Source of the DNA: Dryas octopetala
Lineage: Eukaryota > Streptophyta > Magnoliopsida > Rosales > Rosaceae
Reading direction: 5' to 3'
DNA: 64,000 nt
Assembly (NCBI GenBank): GCA_963921425.1
Contig: OY992836.1
Span: forward strand, 12,121,304 to 12,185,303
Under the pieces are notes generated by a model. It was not told where the DNA came from. It did no database searches and saw nothing but the letters and a program-made list of their open reading frames with translations. Shown piece by piece: positions 48,672 to 58,823 of this stretch (positions are counted from its first letter, which is position 1; the number at the start of each line of letters is the position of its first letter). The position numbers were made by a program, and so were the translations under genes.

Positions 48672-48930
48672 TTGGTGAAAGATGTATCTTTGTCTTGCAA
48701 ATGTTTTTTTTAATTCTTTAATACAATTTGCTTAATAAACGAAATAATACCATTTTATGGTTGAAATGCTTAGCAAACATAAATTGGGCCCTTGACAGTG
48801 GCAACATTACCACCGGGTGGGCCTCTTTGGTCCTTTGGCTATCTCTCATGGATAAAGTACACGTGTCAAAATATTATCAAAAGAGAAATGGATTTTTGGA
48901 GCGAAACGTCGGTTGATAATTTTTTTCATT

Positions 48931-50390
48931 TAATTAATTACTAATAAGAGATAATGGAGTTAAGTGACTGTTAAGTGCTAGATATGTGTCAAAATATCAA
49001 CTAAGGGACTGTGGTCAAAAAAAAAAATCAACTAAGGGACTGAGGGGGAACGGCCAAAATGGGGCTAAAAGGTCTTTGAATTCTGTACCATGTGTCAATT
49101 GAGTATTCCAGCTCCATATAATTTTTTTTTTTTTTTGTCTTTTGTCTGATCAGCTCCATATAATCACATGAAACTAATTGTAAATATAAATATATTTTTT
49201 TGAACAGTTGTACATATATACTTTTAAATATTGAATTATAGAAAAAAGAAAAAACAATTTTTAAGTGATAAGCAAGTTGGGTGTGTGTTATAATTCTATT
49301 CATTTTGATTTTAATGCGCAAATTATTATTTCAAGACTTCAGATGATAGGGAAGATTTATCACCCGATAGTCATTTTATGGATGAAACTTAAAAAGTATG
49401 GAGATCATTTAATAATTCGATATGTTGAGATGTTTCGAGAACTTGTAATCGCGCGGCTCATTTGTTAGTTCTACATGTCGTATCTTGTGATCATAGGATA
49501 ACATGGATTGATAAAGCGTCTGACTGGCTTCACAATCAGTTGGCTTTAGACTATACTAGCCTCTCGACACGCGCTCTCGCGCGTGTCAATGGGCTCTTTT
49601 TATTGTGCATATGTTGAATTTGTTTGTCTATGGTTTGGATAGATTCTATGTTTTTCTGGGTGCCCGGCTTGCTGGTGTAAAATTTAATACTTTATTTGAC
49701 AAATAAAATGAGAAAGATAATGAAGACTAAAGAAAAAGGCTTGCAAGAACCAAGATTCAGTGATTTTATGATAGAATGCAAAATATTGTAAAAATCATTT
49801 AGACATATTTAGAGGTTGCTATATATAATTCTAAAATTTGGAATAAATGTGACAGCCAAGAAAGAGATGAGTGAATGCATAAGCAAATGAAAAAAAAAAA
49901 AAAAAAAAAAGATCAGTCAGCTATGCACATTACAAATATGTGTTGATATGGATTTGCATATTAGACTTGATTCATATGGTATGCAAAATTTGTATATTAG
50001 GCTAGCCTCACCACCCTTCCACGTGTGCTAGAAGCTCTTACCTATTACGCATGTTGTTACATATATTTATTTATTACAGATAGAGGTCTTTTTCTATTGT
50101 GCATATATTGTTTTTAGTGCCTCTATCTGTTTTATTGAACCACTTACTATACGGAAATTCTATGATAACTGCAGGCATTGGAAGCCTTGAAAGTATTGAC
50201 CATTAGATTAGCTCTAATTGATCTAACGGAATAGAAAAAAAATAATGGCTAACTGAATGCAAAGAGAATGATGTGAACCATTGAATTTTTTTTTTTTTTT
50301 TGGCCAGTATTGAATTTTCCTTAAAGCTGGGAAAATGTCAAAATTGGTTAGAGCATATGTATGTCACAATTGGTTAGAGCATATTTATGG
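48931..50390. other. Intergenic DNA with a Helitron-like terminus
   Basis: No gene seen. It contains a direct repeat of atcaactaagggactg (about 48996-49041), a Helitron-like 3' end (listed separately), a related weaker copy (gctagcctcaccac... near 49989), and a tandem ttggttagagcatat duplication (50345-50385). Confidence 0.45.
49556..49587 (-). mobile_element. Helitron-like 3' terminus
   Basis: On the minus strand a perfect 9-bp GC-rich stem (gacacgcgc / gcgcgtgtc, loop gaga) is followed six bases later by CTAG and then T. A hairpin plus CTRR inserted before T is the Helitron 3' signature. The matching 5' TC end was not located, so the element's extent is unknown. Confidence 0.5.
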
Positions 50391-50746
50391 TTAACATAGG
50401 TTCACTCTGATCTTCTTGGCCCTGTTCTTTCTCTCCTTCAACTGCTTCCTTGACTTCTCCACCTTGGTATCAAGCTCATTCTGCCATATAAAAAACACTT
50501 TAGTGATATAACATTAGAAATATAAAACTTTCAAAACAGAAACAAAGAGTGAAATATTCAGAAACACATACAACTACCATAAAAGTATATGTTGTGCCAA
50601 AATTTGTTACATTAGACACATATCTAAGTACATTAAAAAGAAAAATATTCCCCAGTCAGCCGCCCACCAGACAAATTTTTTAATTCACCCTTTGAAAAGT
50701 GTATCATTCAACATACACCCATAACTAAACTTATCAGAAAATGATG

Positions 50747-50777
<31 letters not shown>

Positions 50778-51910
50778 CATGCGTGTGATTATATTAAAGA
50801 TATTGATCTTGACTAATAAAAGTACAATTATCCATCAATAAGGTTTCTGAAAAGATAACATCCAAGTGGCAATAAGTATACAACAATGGCATGGAATATT
50901 AAAAATTAAACATTGTTGATTTAGTATATCTACAGCCTGCTTTTTGGCACTTCCTTTAAAATAAGGAATTCTATAATTGCAAGAAGATTTAGAGCGAAAG
51001 TTCTCTTTTCTCAAAAACTAAAAGTTCTCTTCATTCATGTTAAAACTCAATTTTTAATATTCTTCATCTCTATATGTGTGATCAGAGAGATTCAGAAGAA
51101 CAATGCTACCACAAAGTTCACAGAATTTACTACAACAATATCATAAATGTCCTGGACTTTATTTTATACCAAAATATCCAAATGGTCTCTTATTTATTTT
51201 CAATATGAACCATAGAATAAAATATCACATTTTATAGTTTGAAATAAATTGTAGTTTATTAGTTCTACTACTTGCTCACTGTAAATTCCAATGAGTATTA
51301 CAAACACACGCAACTATATGATCACAAAATTAGAGTATGGAAGCAAGATCACAAATTATGATTATCAGCTTGGATCTAAAAAATAATTAAATAAATAAAA
51401 TTAAAATCATATACTATATATCTTGTGGAGAAAATTTCCACTACTACTGTGCAGCTTATCAACTTCATAGATTTTAGCATAAAGTGTTCCATGTAGCCAA
51501 TTCCACTAACAATGATCAACCAAAACAAACAAAACCCACTTCTCATCAAATCCCAATTCCACTAAAACTCAAAAACGAATCAAAAAATGACACAAAACCA
51601 ACCAGAAATCGATCAGATCAGGCATAAAAAAACCCAATAAGTGTAGTTTATAGGTGAAAACAACAAATAATTAACAAACTTAATTTGACTTGTTAGTTTT
51701 CTCTGGACTTACCATGATAAACCCGTATTTGGGCTCATACTTATTTGCATTCTCAACAGTCGTAAATCAATCCAAAGCCAGTAGATTTACCACCATCAAA
51801 GTGTGTCTGGAACTTGAAAACAAAGATTGAATTAGGGTCCTTAACCTCGTAAATTTTTGAAAGCTTCTCCTTCAGCTCTGCCTTCACACATTAAACAGCC
51901 CAATATAATC
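50391..51910 (-). pseudogene. Ribosomal protein S24 (RPS24) pseudogene, intron-containing
   Basis: Two exon-like blocks resemble cytosolic eS24. The upstream block (about 51900-51713) reads [20 protein letters not shown], then [16 protein letters not shown], and ends at a GT donor. The downstream block (50480-50391) starts after CAG and reads ELDTKVEKSRKQLKERKNRA, then KKIR and a premature stop. A missing base after GLIYD shifts the frame, and a stop plus a lost base disrupt the start of the first block. The first exons and the usual Lys-rich tail are absent. Because the intron is kept, this is a DNA-level copy rather than a retrocopy. The nearby Helitron-like end suggests capture as one route. 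Confidence 0.8.
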
Positions 51911-53208
51911 TTCAGATTAACCCCAAAGTCGCCATTGCCCAGAGCAAATCACTACCGTTAATAGTCTTCCACTTCTCTCTCTGGCACTTTATCCCTCGTA
52001 ATGTCAATGATATTTCTCATTCATTCAAAAAAAAAAGTCTAAGGTAATGGATCAAAATTAACATATGGGTCCCTTGATTATAAAGGCATGACAACATCCT
52101 TTTTCAATCAGAAGCATTCAAAATCCATTAGGAAACTTGCGGTCCACGTTTAAAAATCAAGTCATTGACCCATACTAGACAATAGACAAAATAGACTAAA
52201 AAGACAAAAAATGATATGGTTAAACAATATAATTATAATTTATAACCGTGTCCTCATGCCAACTAACAAGATTACTGATTACCCATACTAACTTACAAGT
52301 TTCATATCAAGCTAATGCCAAGTATGCTTTTACGTATGAGAAAAATCTACCTATAATAACGATATGGGTTGATTTGATATTTCAAAATATACAAATTTTT
52401 TTTCAAATTGTCGATAGTTTTACGTGATGAAATATAATAGTATAGATATTATAAAGCTTATCATGTTATTGAATTGAAATGCCAAATTAGCCTTATTTCT
52501 GTTGTATAGAAAAATTTCTCTTTTTAAGTGATGTTTCGTATAGAGTAAGGCTTATAAGCCTGAAAAAACTTTTTCAGTTTTATGTCATGTCAACATCTTT
52601 TTTGTCCGGGGTAAAGCTATAAGCATTTAAATAAAAATTTTTTTTCTTTAGAAAAAAAAAACTTTTTTTTTTGGCTACTTAAAAAAAAACTTCTTTTTCT
52701 CCGCGTCACAACGGTACATAATTGCGAACTATTAAACATAGACCTTTAATATTTTTTCTAGACATAAAATATCATTATTATTTTCTATTTTTATTTTAAA
52801 CATAGATTATTGATTTTTTTAGATGTAAAATATATCTATTATTTTTTTAAACCCTTTTTTTTTCATCAACCATTGTAGTTAATGAGATTTGAATTCAAGA
52901 CTTTTATTTTATTTTATTAATCAACTTGTGTTCATGAGTTTTAAACATAGGACCTACTCCGATAAAGAGAGATTATGTATTATCTACTAGGTCAAATAGT
53001 CATTGTCTTGAATTCAAGACTTTATTTTATTAAAGAGAGATAGGTGCGGTTTGGTTAGATGTTTGCGCTTTGCAGTTCGAATAACCGAACCATACCCACC
53101 CCTACTTACTTCCTTTCAATTTAGAAATAGACGTTGTAATAATGTAGCACATTTAGTTGCTCAACACTTTCTGTTTAGTGTGGAGTTTGTAATATGATAG
53201 TACAGAAC
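51911..53208. other. Intergenic DNA with a degraded hAT-like end
   Basis: About 53040-53105 ends with cgaaccatacccacccctac, like the TAGGGGTG-type hAT termini elsewhere in the window, but no left end was found. The rest has T-rich runs and no gene. Confidence 0.4.
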
Positions 53209-53624
53209 TTGGGTCACCCCTGGAGGTACCCCATGGTCACCATACCCCCCATAATTGCAATTTTGGTAATCTCGGCGCATGATCGGAATCGTTCACTTTT
53301 TATATCACCTATTATAGATCATCTCTGTAAAAAATCAATTCAATTAGAAATCGTTTGGTTATATAACTATTGTCAATTAAATAGATAAAATCAACGGTTT
53401 GGTCAAAAAATACTCTTTAATCAAAAACCATTAATTTTTTATACTTAATTGACAACAGTTATATAACCAAACGATTTCCGATTGATTTTATTTTTTATAA
53501 AAATAATCTTTAATAAGTTATTTAAAAAATGAACAGTTTCGATCATGCATTGGTATTGCCGAAATTAAAATTTTTAGGGAGAGAAAGTGAGGTGACCTTG
53601 GGTACTCCTATGGGGTGACCCAAT
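53209..53624. mobile_element. MITE copy E, about 415 bp
   Basis: The ends TTGGGTCACCCCTGGAGGTA and (reverse complement) TTGGGTCACCCCATAGGAGT continue with CCC(A/C)ANGGTCACC. The body has the family's inverted core: gtaaaaaatcaattcaatta followed by gaaatcgtttggttatataa, with its inverse at about 53456-53500. Confidence 0.8.
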
Positions 53625-54777
53625 TACTGTCCCTGTCCCAATGGATATATGGAGGTTTTTCCCTCTTGGATGCTTGTTGCCTTAGTCCAAGAAGGCAATG
53701 ATTTTGTCCTCGAGGCTTAATGAATTAAGTAATGAACTTCTTATAATAAAAAAAAAGAAGACAATAGTTGTATGAAAAATGTTATTTGCATTATATATTT
53801 AAGTGTATACATTTGTTAGAAGAAAGTTTGACTCAACACGAGAAAAACTTATCTGAAACTGTGATGCCATGTCAGCTTGGGGATTTAGTGTCACAGTCCA
53901 GTAATAAATCGCCACGGGTAAGCATTACCTATTCAATTTAATTTAATTTTCAAAATAAATTTTCTGATCTAAAATATAGTGACAGCACGTCTTTAAAAAA
54001 TCTTTCCTCCTTATCCTCCCTCCACTCGTCTGTTCACTTCATCTTCTCCTCTTCCTTTTTTATTTGTTCACAAGTGAGACTCTTACTCCGCGCCTCCCCC
54101 ACGCTGGAGCTTTGCCAGGCTGTTTGTTTTCTTTTTTTCTTTTTTAGTTTAGGGTCTTCTTCCGCTCTTCCCTTCTGTTGCTCTGCCTCTGATGAGATTT
54201 CTCTTTATTTTTTATTTATTTTATGTTTTGTGGTTTTCCCTCAACACCTGAGTTTTTTTTTTTTTTTTTTTTTTTCCAAAAGAAACAAGATTACAACAAG
54301 CATTTTGTTTTACTAATTAGTTTTACTCTTCAGATTTGTTTTCTCTTGTTTGCTTGAAGTATTGTGCTGTGTTAACCTCCACTCACATATTAATTATATG
54401 ATCAAATTATATTGTTTACATGTAGGTATCGTGACTTTCTTTCTTTTTATTTTTCAGTTTTTTATTAAAGGCAAGTACCATGGCAGTTAATTGCCATGGA
54501 AAATGATAATCACCATGCTTGAAGATTGCCATGGCAGCCACCATGCTTGGAGCCACAACAACGCAATTTTTGTTTGTTTTTATTTTTCGCAAATCATTGT
54601 TCTTTTAAGTAATTTTAACAATTTTATAAATTGATAGGTGGAGAAACAAGAAAAAGAGGTGTGAATAACACTACTCTAATCCAAACAATAAACGGACCTG
54701 GATCCTCTGCCAAAATCCATGATCCCAGCCCAATAAAAAAAAAAGGTTCATCTTAATATCTGCAAAGCAGTGGTGCT
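53625..54777. other. Intergenic DNA and a partial fold-back end
   Basis: No gene seen. At 54692-54736 there is a truncated terminus of the fold-back element (cggacctggatcctctgcca, then gatcccagccc). It is followed by aaggttcatcttaatatctg and caaagcagtggtg, an inverted copy of sequence inside that element. Confidence 0.5.
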
Positions 54778-55005
54778 GTTTGGACCTGGATCCTCTGCCA
54801 GGCAAATTGTACCAGGCAATGTGACTGACTTGTAATCCCAGTCCTTAAATAATATCTAATGGCTGAGATTTTGCCACATTTCTAAATTACTTCTTTTCCA
54901 TTAAATAATATTAAAAAATTGAAAATAAGAAAAACAAAAACCCATCAGGCCAACCCATCCCACCGCACCACCTCCCCAGTACGGCAGACCCACCTCCTCC
55001 CCTTT

Positions 55006-55068
<63 letters not shown>

Positions 55069-55635
55069 CAGATCGCAATCCACATATCTTGATGGTGTAG
55101 GGCTTTTTCTTGTTGAAATTTTCCCACGCATTTCTTTTCTAAAACCCACTTCTTCAGTTTTTCTCCCTTTCTTGAATCTTCAATTTCATGAATGTGATGT
55201 ATAATAAAGTAATAATGATATTAAACAATAAACACCACTGCTTTGCAGATATTAAGATGAACCTTTTTTTTTTTTTTTTTCAGCCACCATGCCCACATAA
55301 ATTCAGAACTTCTCTGGATGTATTCAAGAGGTTGAGTATAGAAGAAGTGGTTTTTAGACCCAGGGGATCCGCTTACACCAGCACCGTGCTGGGATAGAGA
55401 AAGAAAGGGGAGGAGGAGGAGGGTGGTACAGTGGGGTGGGCTGGGCTGGGATCATGGTTTTTGGGTTTTCTTATTTTTTTATCTTTTTTTTTTTTTAATA
55501 TTAATTTATTGAAAAGAGATCATTTAGAAATATGATAAGATCTCAGCCATTAGATATTATTGAAGGGCTGGGATTAAAAGTCAGGCACATTGCCTGGTAC
55601 AGTTTGCCTGGCAGAGGATCCAGGTCCGTCCAAAC
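54778..55635. mobile_element. Long-TIR fold-back / MULE-like element, about 858 bp
   Basis: The terminal inverted repeats are over 130 bp. Both arms contain ggacctggatcctctgccag, gtaccaggcaatgtg, and aataatatctaatggctgag. The left arm lacks 4 bases near its tip. The interior holds a GC-rich segment, a (CT)n run (about 55012-55062) and an inverted copy of the outside left flank (55223-55275). There is no transposase. Long TIRs suggest a Mutator-like origin. Confidence 0.75.
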
Positions 55636-55886
55636 GTATACAGTAATACTAAGTTGCCGGCTATTATTTCAAGTTTCAGTTACTAACTGATGTGACATGA
55701 TAATATGATATGATAGTTTTTTATTAGTTGTAAATAGTTAACCACCATAATTGGTCCAGACATAAATAAATAAGATATTGTCATATTAATTAGGATCTAA
55801 AAATAAAGATAACAGTTAGTTCTTATAGAATTACTCTCGTTTTTAATCTTCTCGTAATAACCAAGCTAACTACTATAATTTTTCAG

Positions 55887-56716
55887 AACCTATTTTTGGC
55901 GGGAACTGAAACATCAGCAATCATAGTTGAATGGGCACTGTGCTACTGTCCAATCTGCCAACCATCCGCACGTGTTAAAAAAGGCTAGAGCCGAACTCGA
56001 TGCTCAACTTGGTCAAGATCACTTAGTCAACGAACAAGACATCTCCAAGCTACACTATCTACAGGCCATCATCTCTGAGGGTATGTTTGTTTCACCGTGC
56101 TAGCTAGTGCTAGCTAGGATAGTGTTAACTAACACCCTTATCCCATGTTTGGTTGTTACCATTCTAATTTTAAGTTGGACTATGGAGTCCGGCCCAACCC
56201 AAAAAATGAGCTTAGCCCTTCTTACATAGCACCGTGTAAACACACCTCGCTGTGTAAGCTCCTTCTTACATAGCACCTGATTTGCTTAGCCATTCGACAG
56301 TCGACGCTCGCCAATACTTCATCGTCTTCTTCAAATTTCCTCTGCTTCAAATCTCACAAGGTCAGCTCTCTCTCTTTCTGTCATTTTATTTCCTGATGAC
56401 TCTTATCTTTTGCTTTTGATTCTTTTCTTTTCTTTTCACTTTACTTGATGTGTTGGTTCTTTGTTTTTGCTTCTTTTATTTCAGATTTGGGGTTTTTTTG
56501 TTGTTTTGATGGCTTGATCTATTGGGTTTTTCTACATATATTTTGGGTTTTTTTTGAGTAATTTTGTGGGTTTTTTCTGCATTTTTTTTAGGTAATTTTG
56601 TGGGTTTTTTTCTGCATATTTTTTGGGTTTTTTTTCGGGAGCAGAAACCTTGGATCAGTAGTTGTGAGTTTTGTGAAGGGGAGTCTTCTCTTTCTCTGTC
56701 TCTGTTTCTATCTCTG

Positions 56717-56784
<68 letters not shown>

Positions 56785-57360
56785 TCTCTCTCTCTCTCTC
56801 TTTCCCTCTCTGTGCGTGTGTGTTTCTGCTTTAATATGCTTGCCTTCAAGTCAGAACTTGAGTTGGTTGTTAGTCAAGCTTATTATATAGAATTGCAGCT
56901 GAGTGTTACTTTTGTGCTGGTGGTTGGCAAAAATAAATATTGTCTCTTTGTGTTTCTTGTTGGAGAATTGATTGTGACCTCCCAGTTCAATGGTCGTTGA
57001 TATAATTGGATTGTTCTTTGAATATGTAGTTTATTGTATTGAAATTTACCATGTTATTTATGTAGATGAAATTAAGATCAGTTTTCTGTGCTTAATGACC
57101 TGATCACCTTTACCTTAATAATCCAAACTTTTCCCATGGTGTGGTTGGATCTAAATTACATAAGTCAACATTTAATGAATGGAAGCTGGTTAGTTTGTAG
57201 TTTTGGAACAATAATATTTCTAGAGTTGTAAATGGAATAGAACAATAACATTTAATTTTGCTGACTGTTTTATTTGGTAGAGAATCAACGTACTGTTCTT
57301 GTCCCCTAAACATAGTTTTTAGTATATATATATGTGTTGTCCCCTAAACATAGTTTTTAG

Positions 57361-57395
<35 letters not shown>

Positions 57396-58592
57396 ACAAT
57401 GAAAGACAAATTCTATAGGGGAAATTTGTTTGACAGTGACTTTATGTTGGCGAATTCTCTATAAAGGAAATTTGTTTCTTTTTACTCTCTCTTTCAGGGG
57501 GTTCTTGGTTGAGCAAGAAATTAAAGTTGATTTCCCACATGTCAGTCTGGTGTCATGTTGAACTTTCAAAAATCAATCTATGGAAATAAGGGCAGGCAAG
57601 GACCTCACCATATTTAAACTATAGTTAAAGAGAGTTTAGGCAATAAATTGTTGTGTAGACACTTATGAAAATAAAAGTCCTTTGCCTTAATATCTGTGAG
57701 TGGGAATTTTATGTGCATGTCTGCAGGAAAATGCAGGTCATTGCCATGAAAAGCATCATAGTTGTTGTAAAATACTTGCAGAAACACATAACTTTTTAAA
57801 GAGAGTTGTAATGAAATTTCACACTTGCAAGTTATTAGTTCATTTTGCACCTAGTCGAGTATCATATTTGATGATGTTGTTATGTTGAGTATCATAACGG
57901 TGGTTAATTAACATTGCCAAAACAGTTGCATAATCCTTCAAACTATATTAAAAAGTGAATTGTCATTGGATAAAATGTATTTATTTAATAAACAAATACA
58001 TAACGTACATTATTTTAGGTATTGAAATTATATTTTAAAAAATAAATAATTAAATTGTTTTTATTAATTTAAAAATTAAAATAATTATAGTTTAGTCCGG
58101 CCATGCACCAAACACAAGACAGTGCTATTTAGCTTATCCAGCTTCATAATCCGACACAGCACCAAACATAGGATAACATTTAATCCAGCTTACTCCAGTC
58201 CAACACAGTCCAGCCTAATACCTAAAAATAATCCGGTCCAACACAGTCCGGCGTAACAAACGGAGCCTGAAACTCTTCGATTGAACCTACCCAGTCCACT
58301 GCTGATGCAACACCATTCGTCTGATCACTGCACTATTGGCGGATTTGATGTGCCACGTGGCACAATGGTATTGATCAATGCTTGGGCAATACACAGAGAC
58401 CCTAAATTGTGGGACGATCCTGAAAGCTTCAGGCCTGAGAGGTTTTGTAAACGGTACGAATGAGGCACAGTACAAGTACAAGCTTGGGCCCCAGGGCTTG
58501 TCCCGGAGTGGGCTTGGCCCAACGGGTAGTGGGCTTGACTCTGGCTTCGTTGATTCAATGCTTTGATTGGGAGAGAGTTGGTGAAACATGAT
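55887..58592 (+). pseudogene. CYP81 exon-2 pseudogene split by a transposon
   Basis: Block 1 (55887-56078) follows a normal TTTTTCAG acceptor and reads NLFLAGTETSAIIVEWA, then frameshifts through an insertion of about 8 bases. Block 2 (58271-about 58592) continues at the K-helix (ETLRLN) through [20 protein letters not shown] to RPERF. It then loses frame and most of the haem loop; only [15 protein letters not shown] debris remains. A 2.19-kb insertion separates the blocks at TCTCTGA. No exon 1 is present upstream, where the fold-back element now lies. It is the third CYP81 exon 2 in the window. Confidence 0.9.
56079..58267. mobile_element. PIF/Harbinger-like insertion, 2,189 bp, non-autonomous
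   Basis: The termini GGGTATGTTTGTT and (reverse complement) GGCTCCGTTTGTT match at 10 of 13 positions. The host trinucleotide TGA is duplicated on either side (56076-56078 and 58268-58270), the 3-bp target size of PIF/Harbinger. The host P450 exon is restored when the insert and one TGA are removed. The interior has a (CT)n run (56696-56812), a (TG)n tract (57371-57393), and no transposase-like frame. The segment 56281-56380 reads like a captured 5' UTR plus donor site (CACAAG|GTCAGC). Confidence 0.85.
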
Positions 58593-58823
58593 GTAAATGT
58601 GAAACATGCAGGGCACATGGGTCCACGTGAAACATGATGTAAATGTCACCGCCTAGAGAGGAATTGATTGATGAAGAATTAATTTCAATATATATTTATG
58701 TGTTTAAGTTGTCCAACTGATCAATTAATTCACTACATTGTCACACATACCACCCTTCATAGCTTCAATTACTCCCCTTACAAATACCACAGATTATATC
58801 GGCCAAGCAAAAGCAACTTCATC

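Larger units (their letters stand above)
45745..48930 (+). repeat. P450 tandem duplication, unit 1
   Basis: This unit comprises promoter, gene 1 and about 1 kb of 3' flank. It aligns with 58655-62440: both have tgatcaattaattcacta upstream, near-identical exons, and 3' flank landmarks such as ggacaataattgattttgta and ccattttatggttgaaatgc. It carries a SINE that the other unit lacks. Confidence 0.85.

Noticed and set aside
54901..55149. Frame encoding a long Arg-Glu repeat
   Set aside because: The coding appearance comes from a (CT)n microsatellite. The same holds for frames at 31221-31458, 44381-44581 and 56564-56890.
58698..58823. Upstream ATG extending P450 gene 2 by 42 residues
   Set aside because: The extension precedes the conserved MEDI(L/V)FYTS start and membrane anchor, is not present in gene 1, and overlaps the core promoter region.
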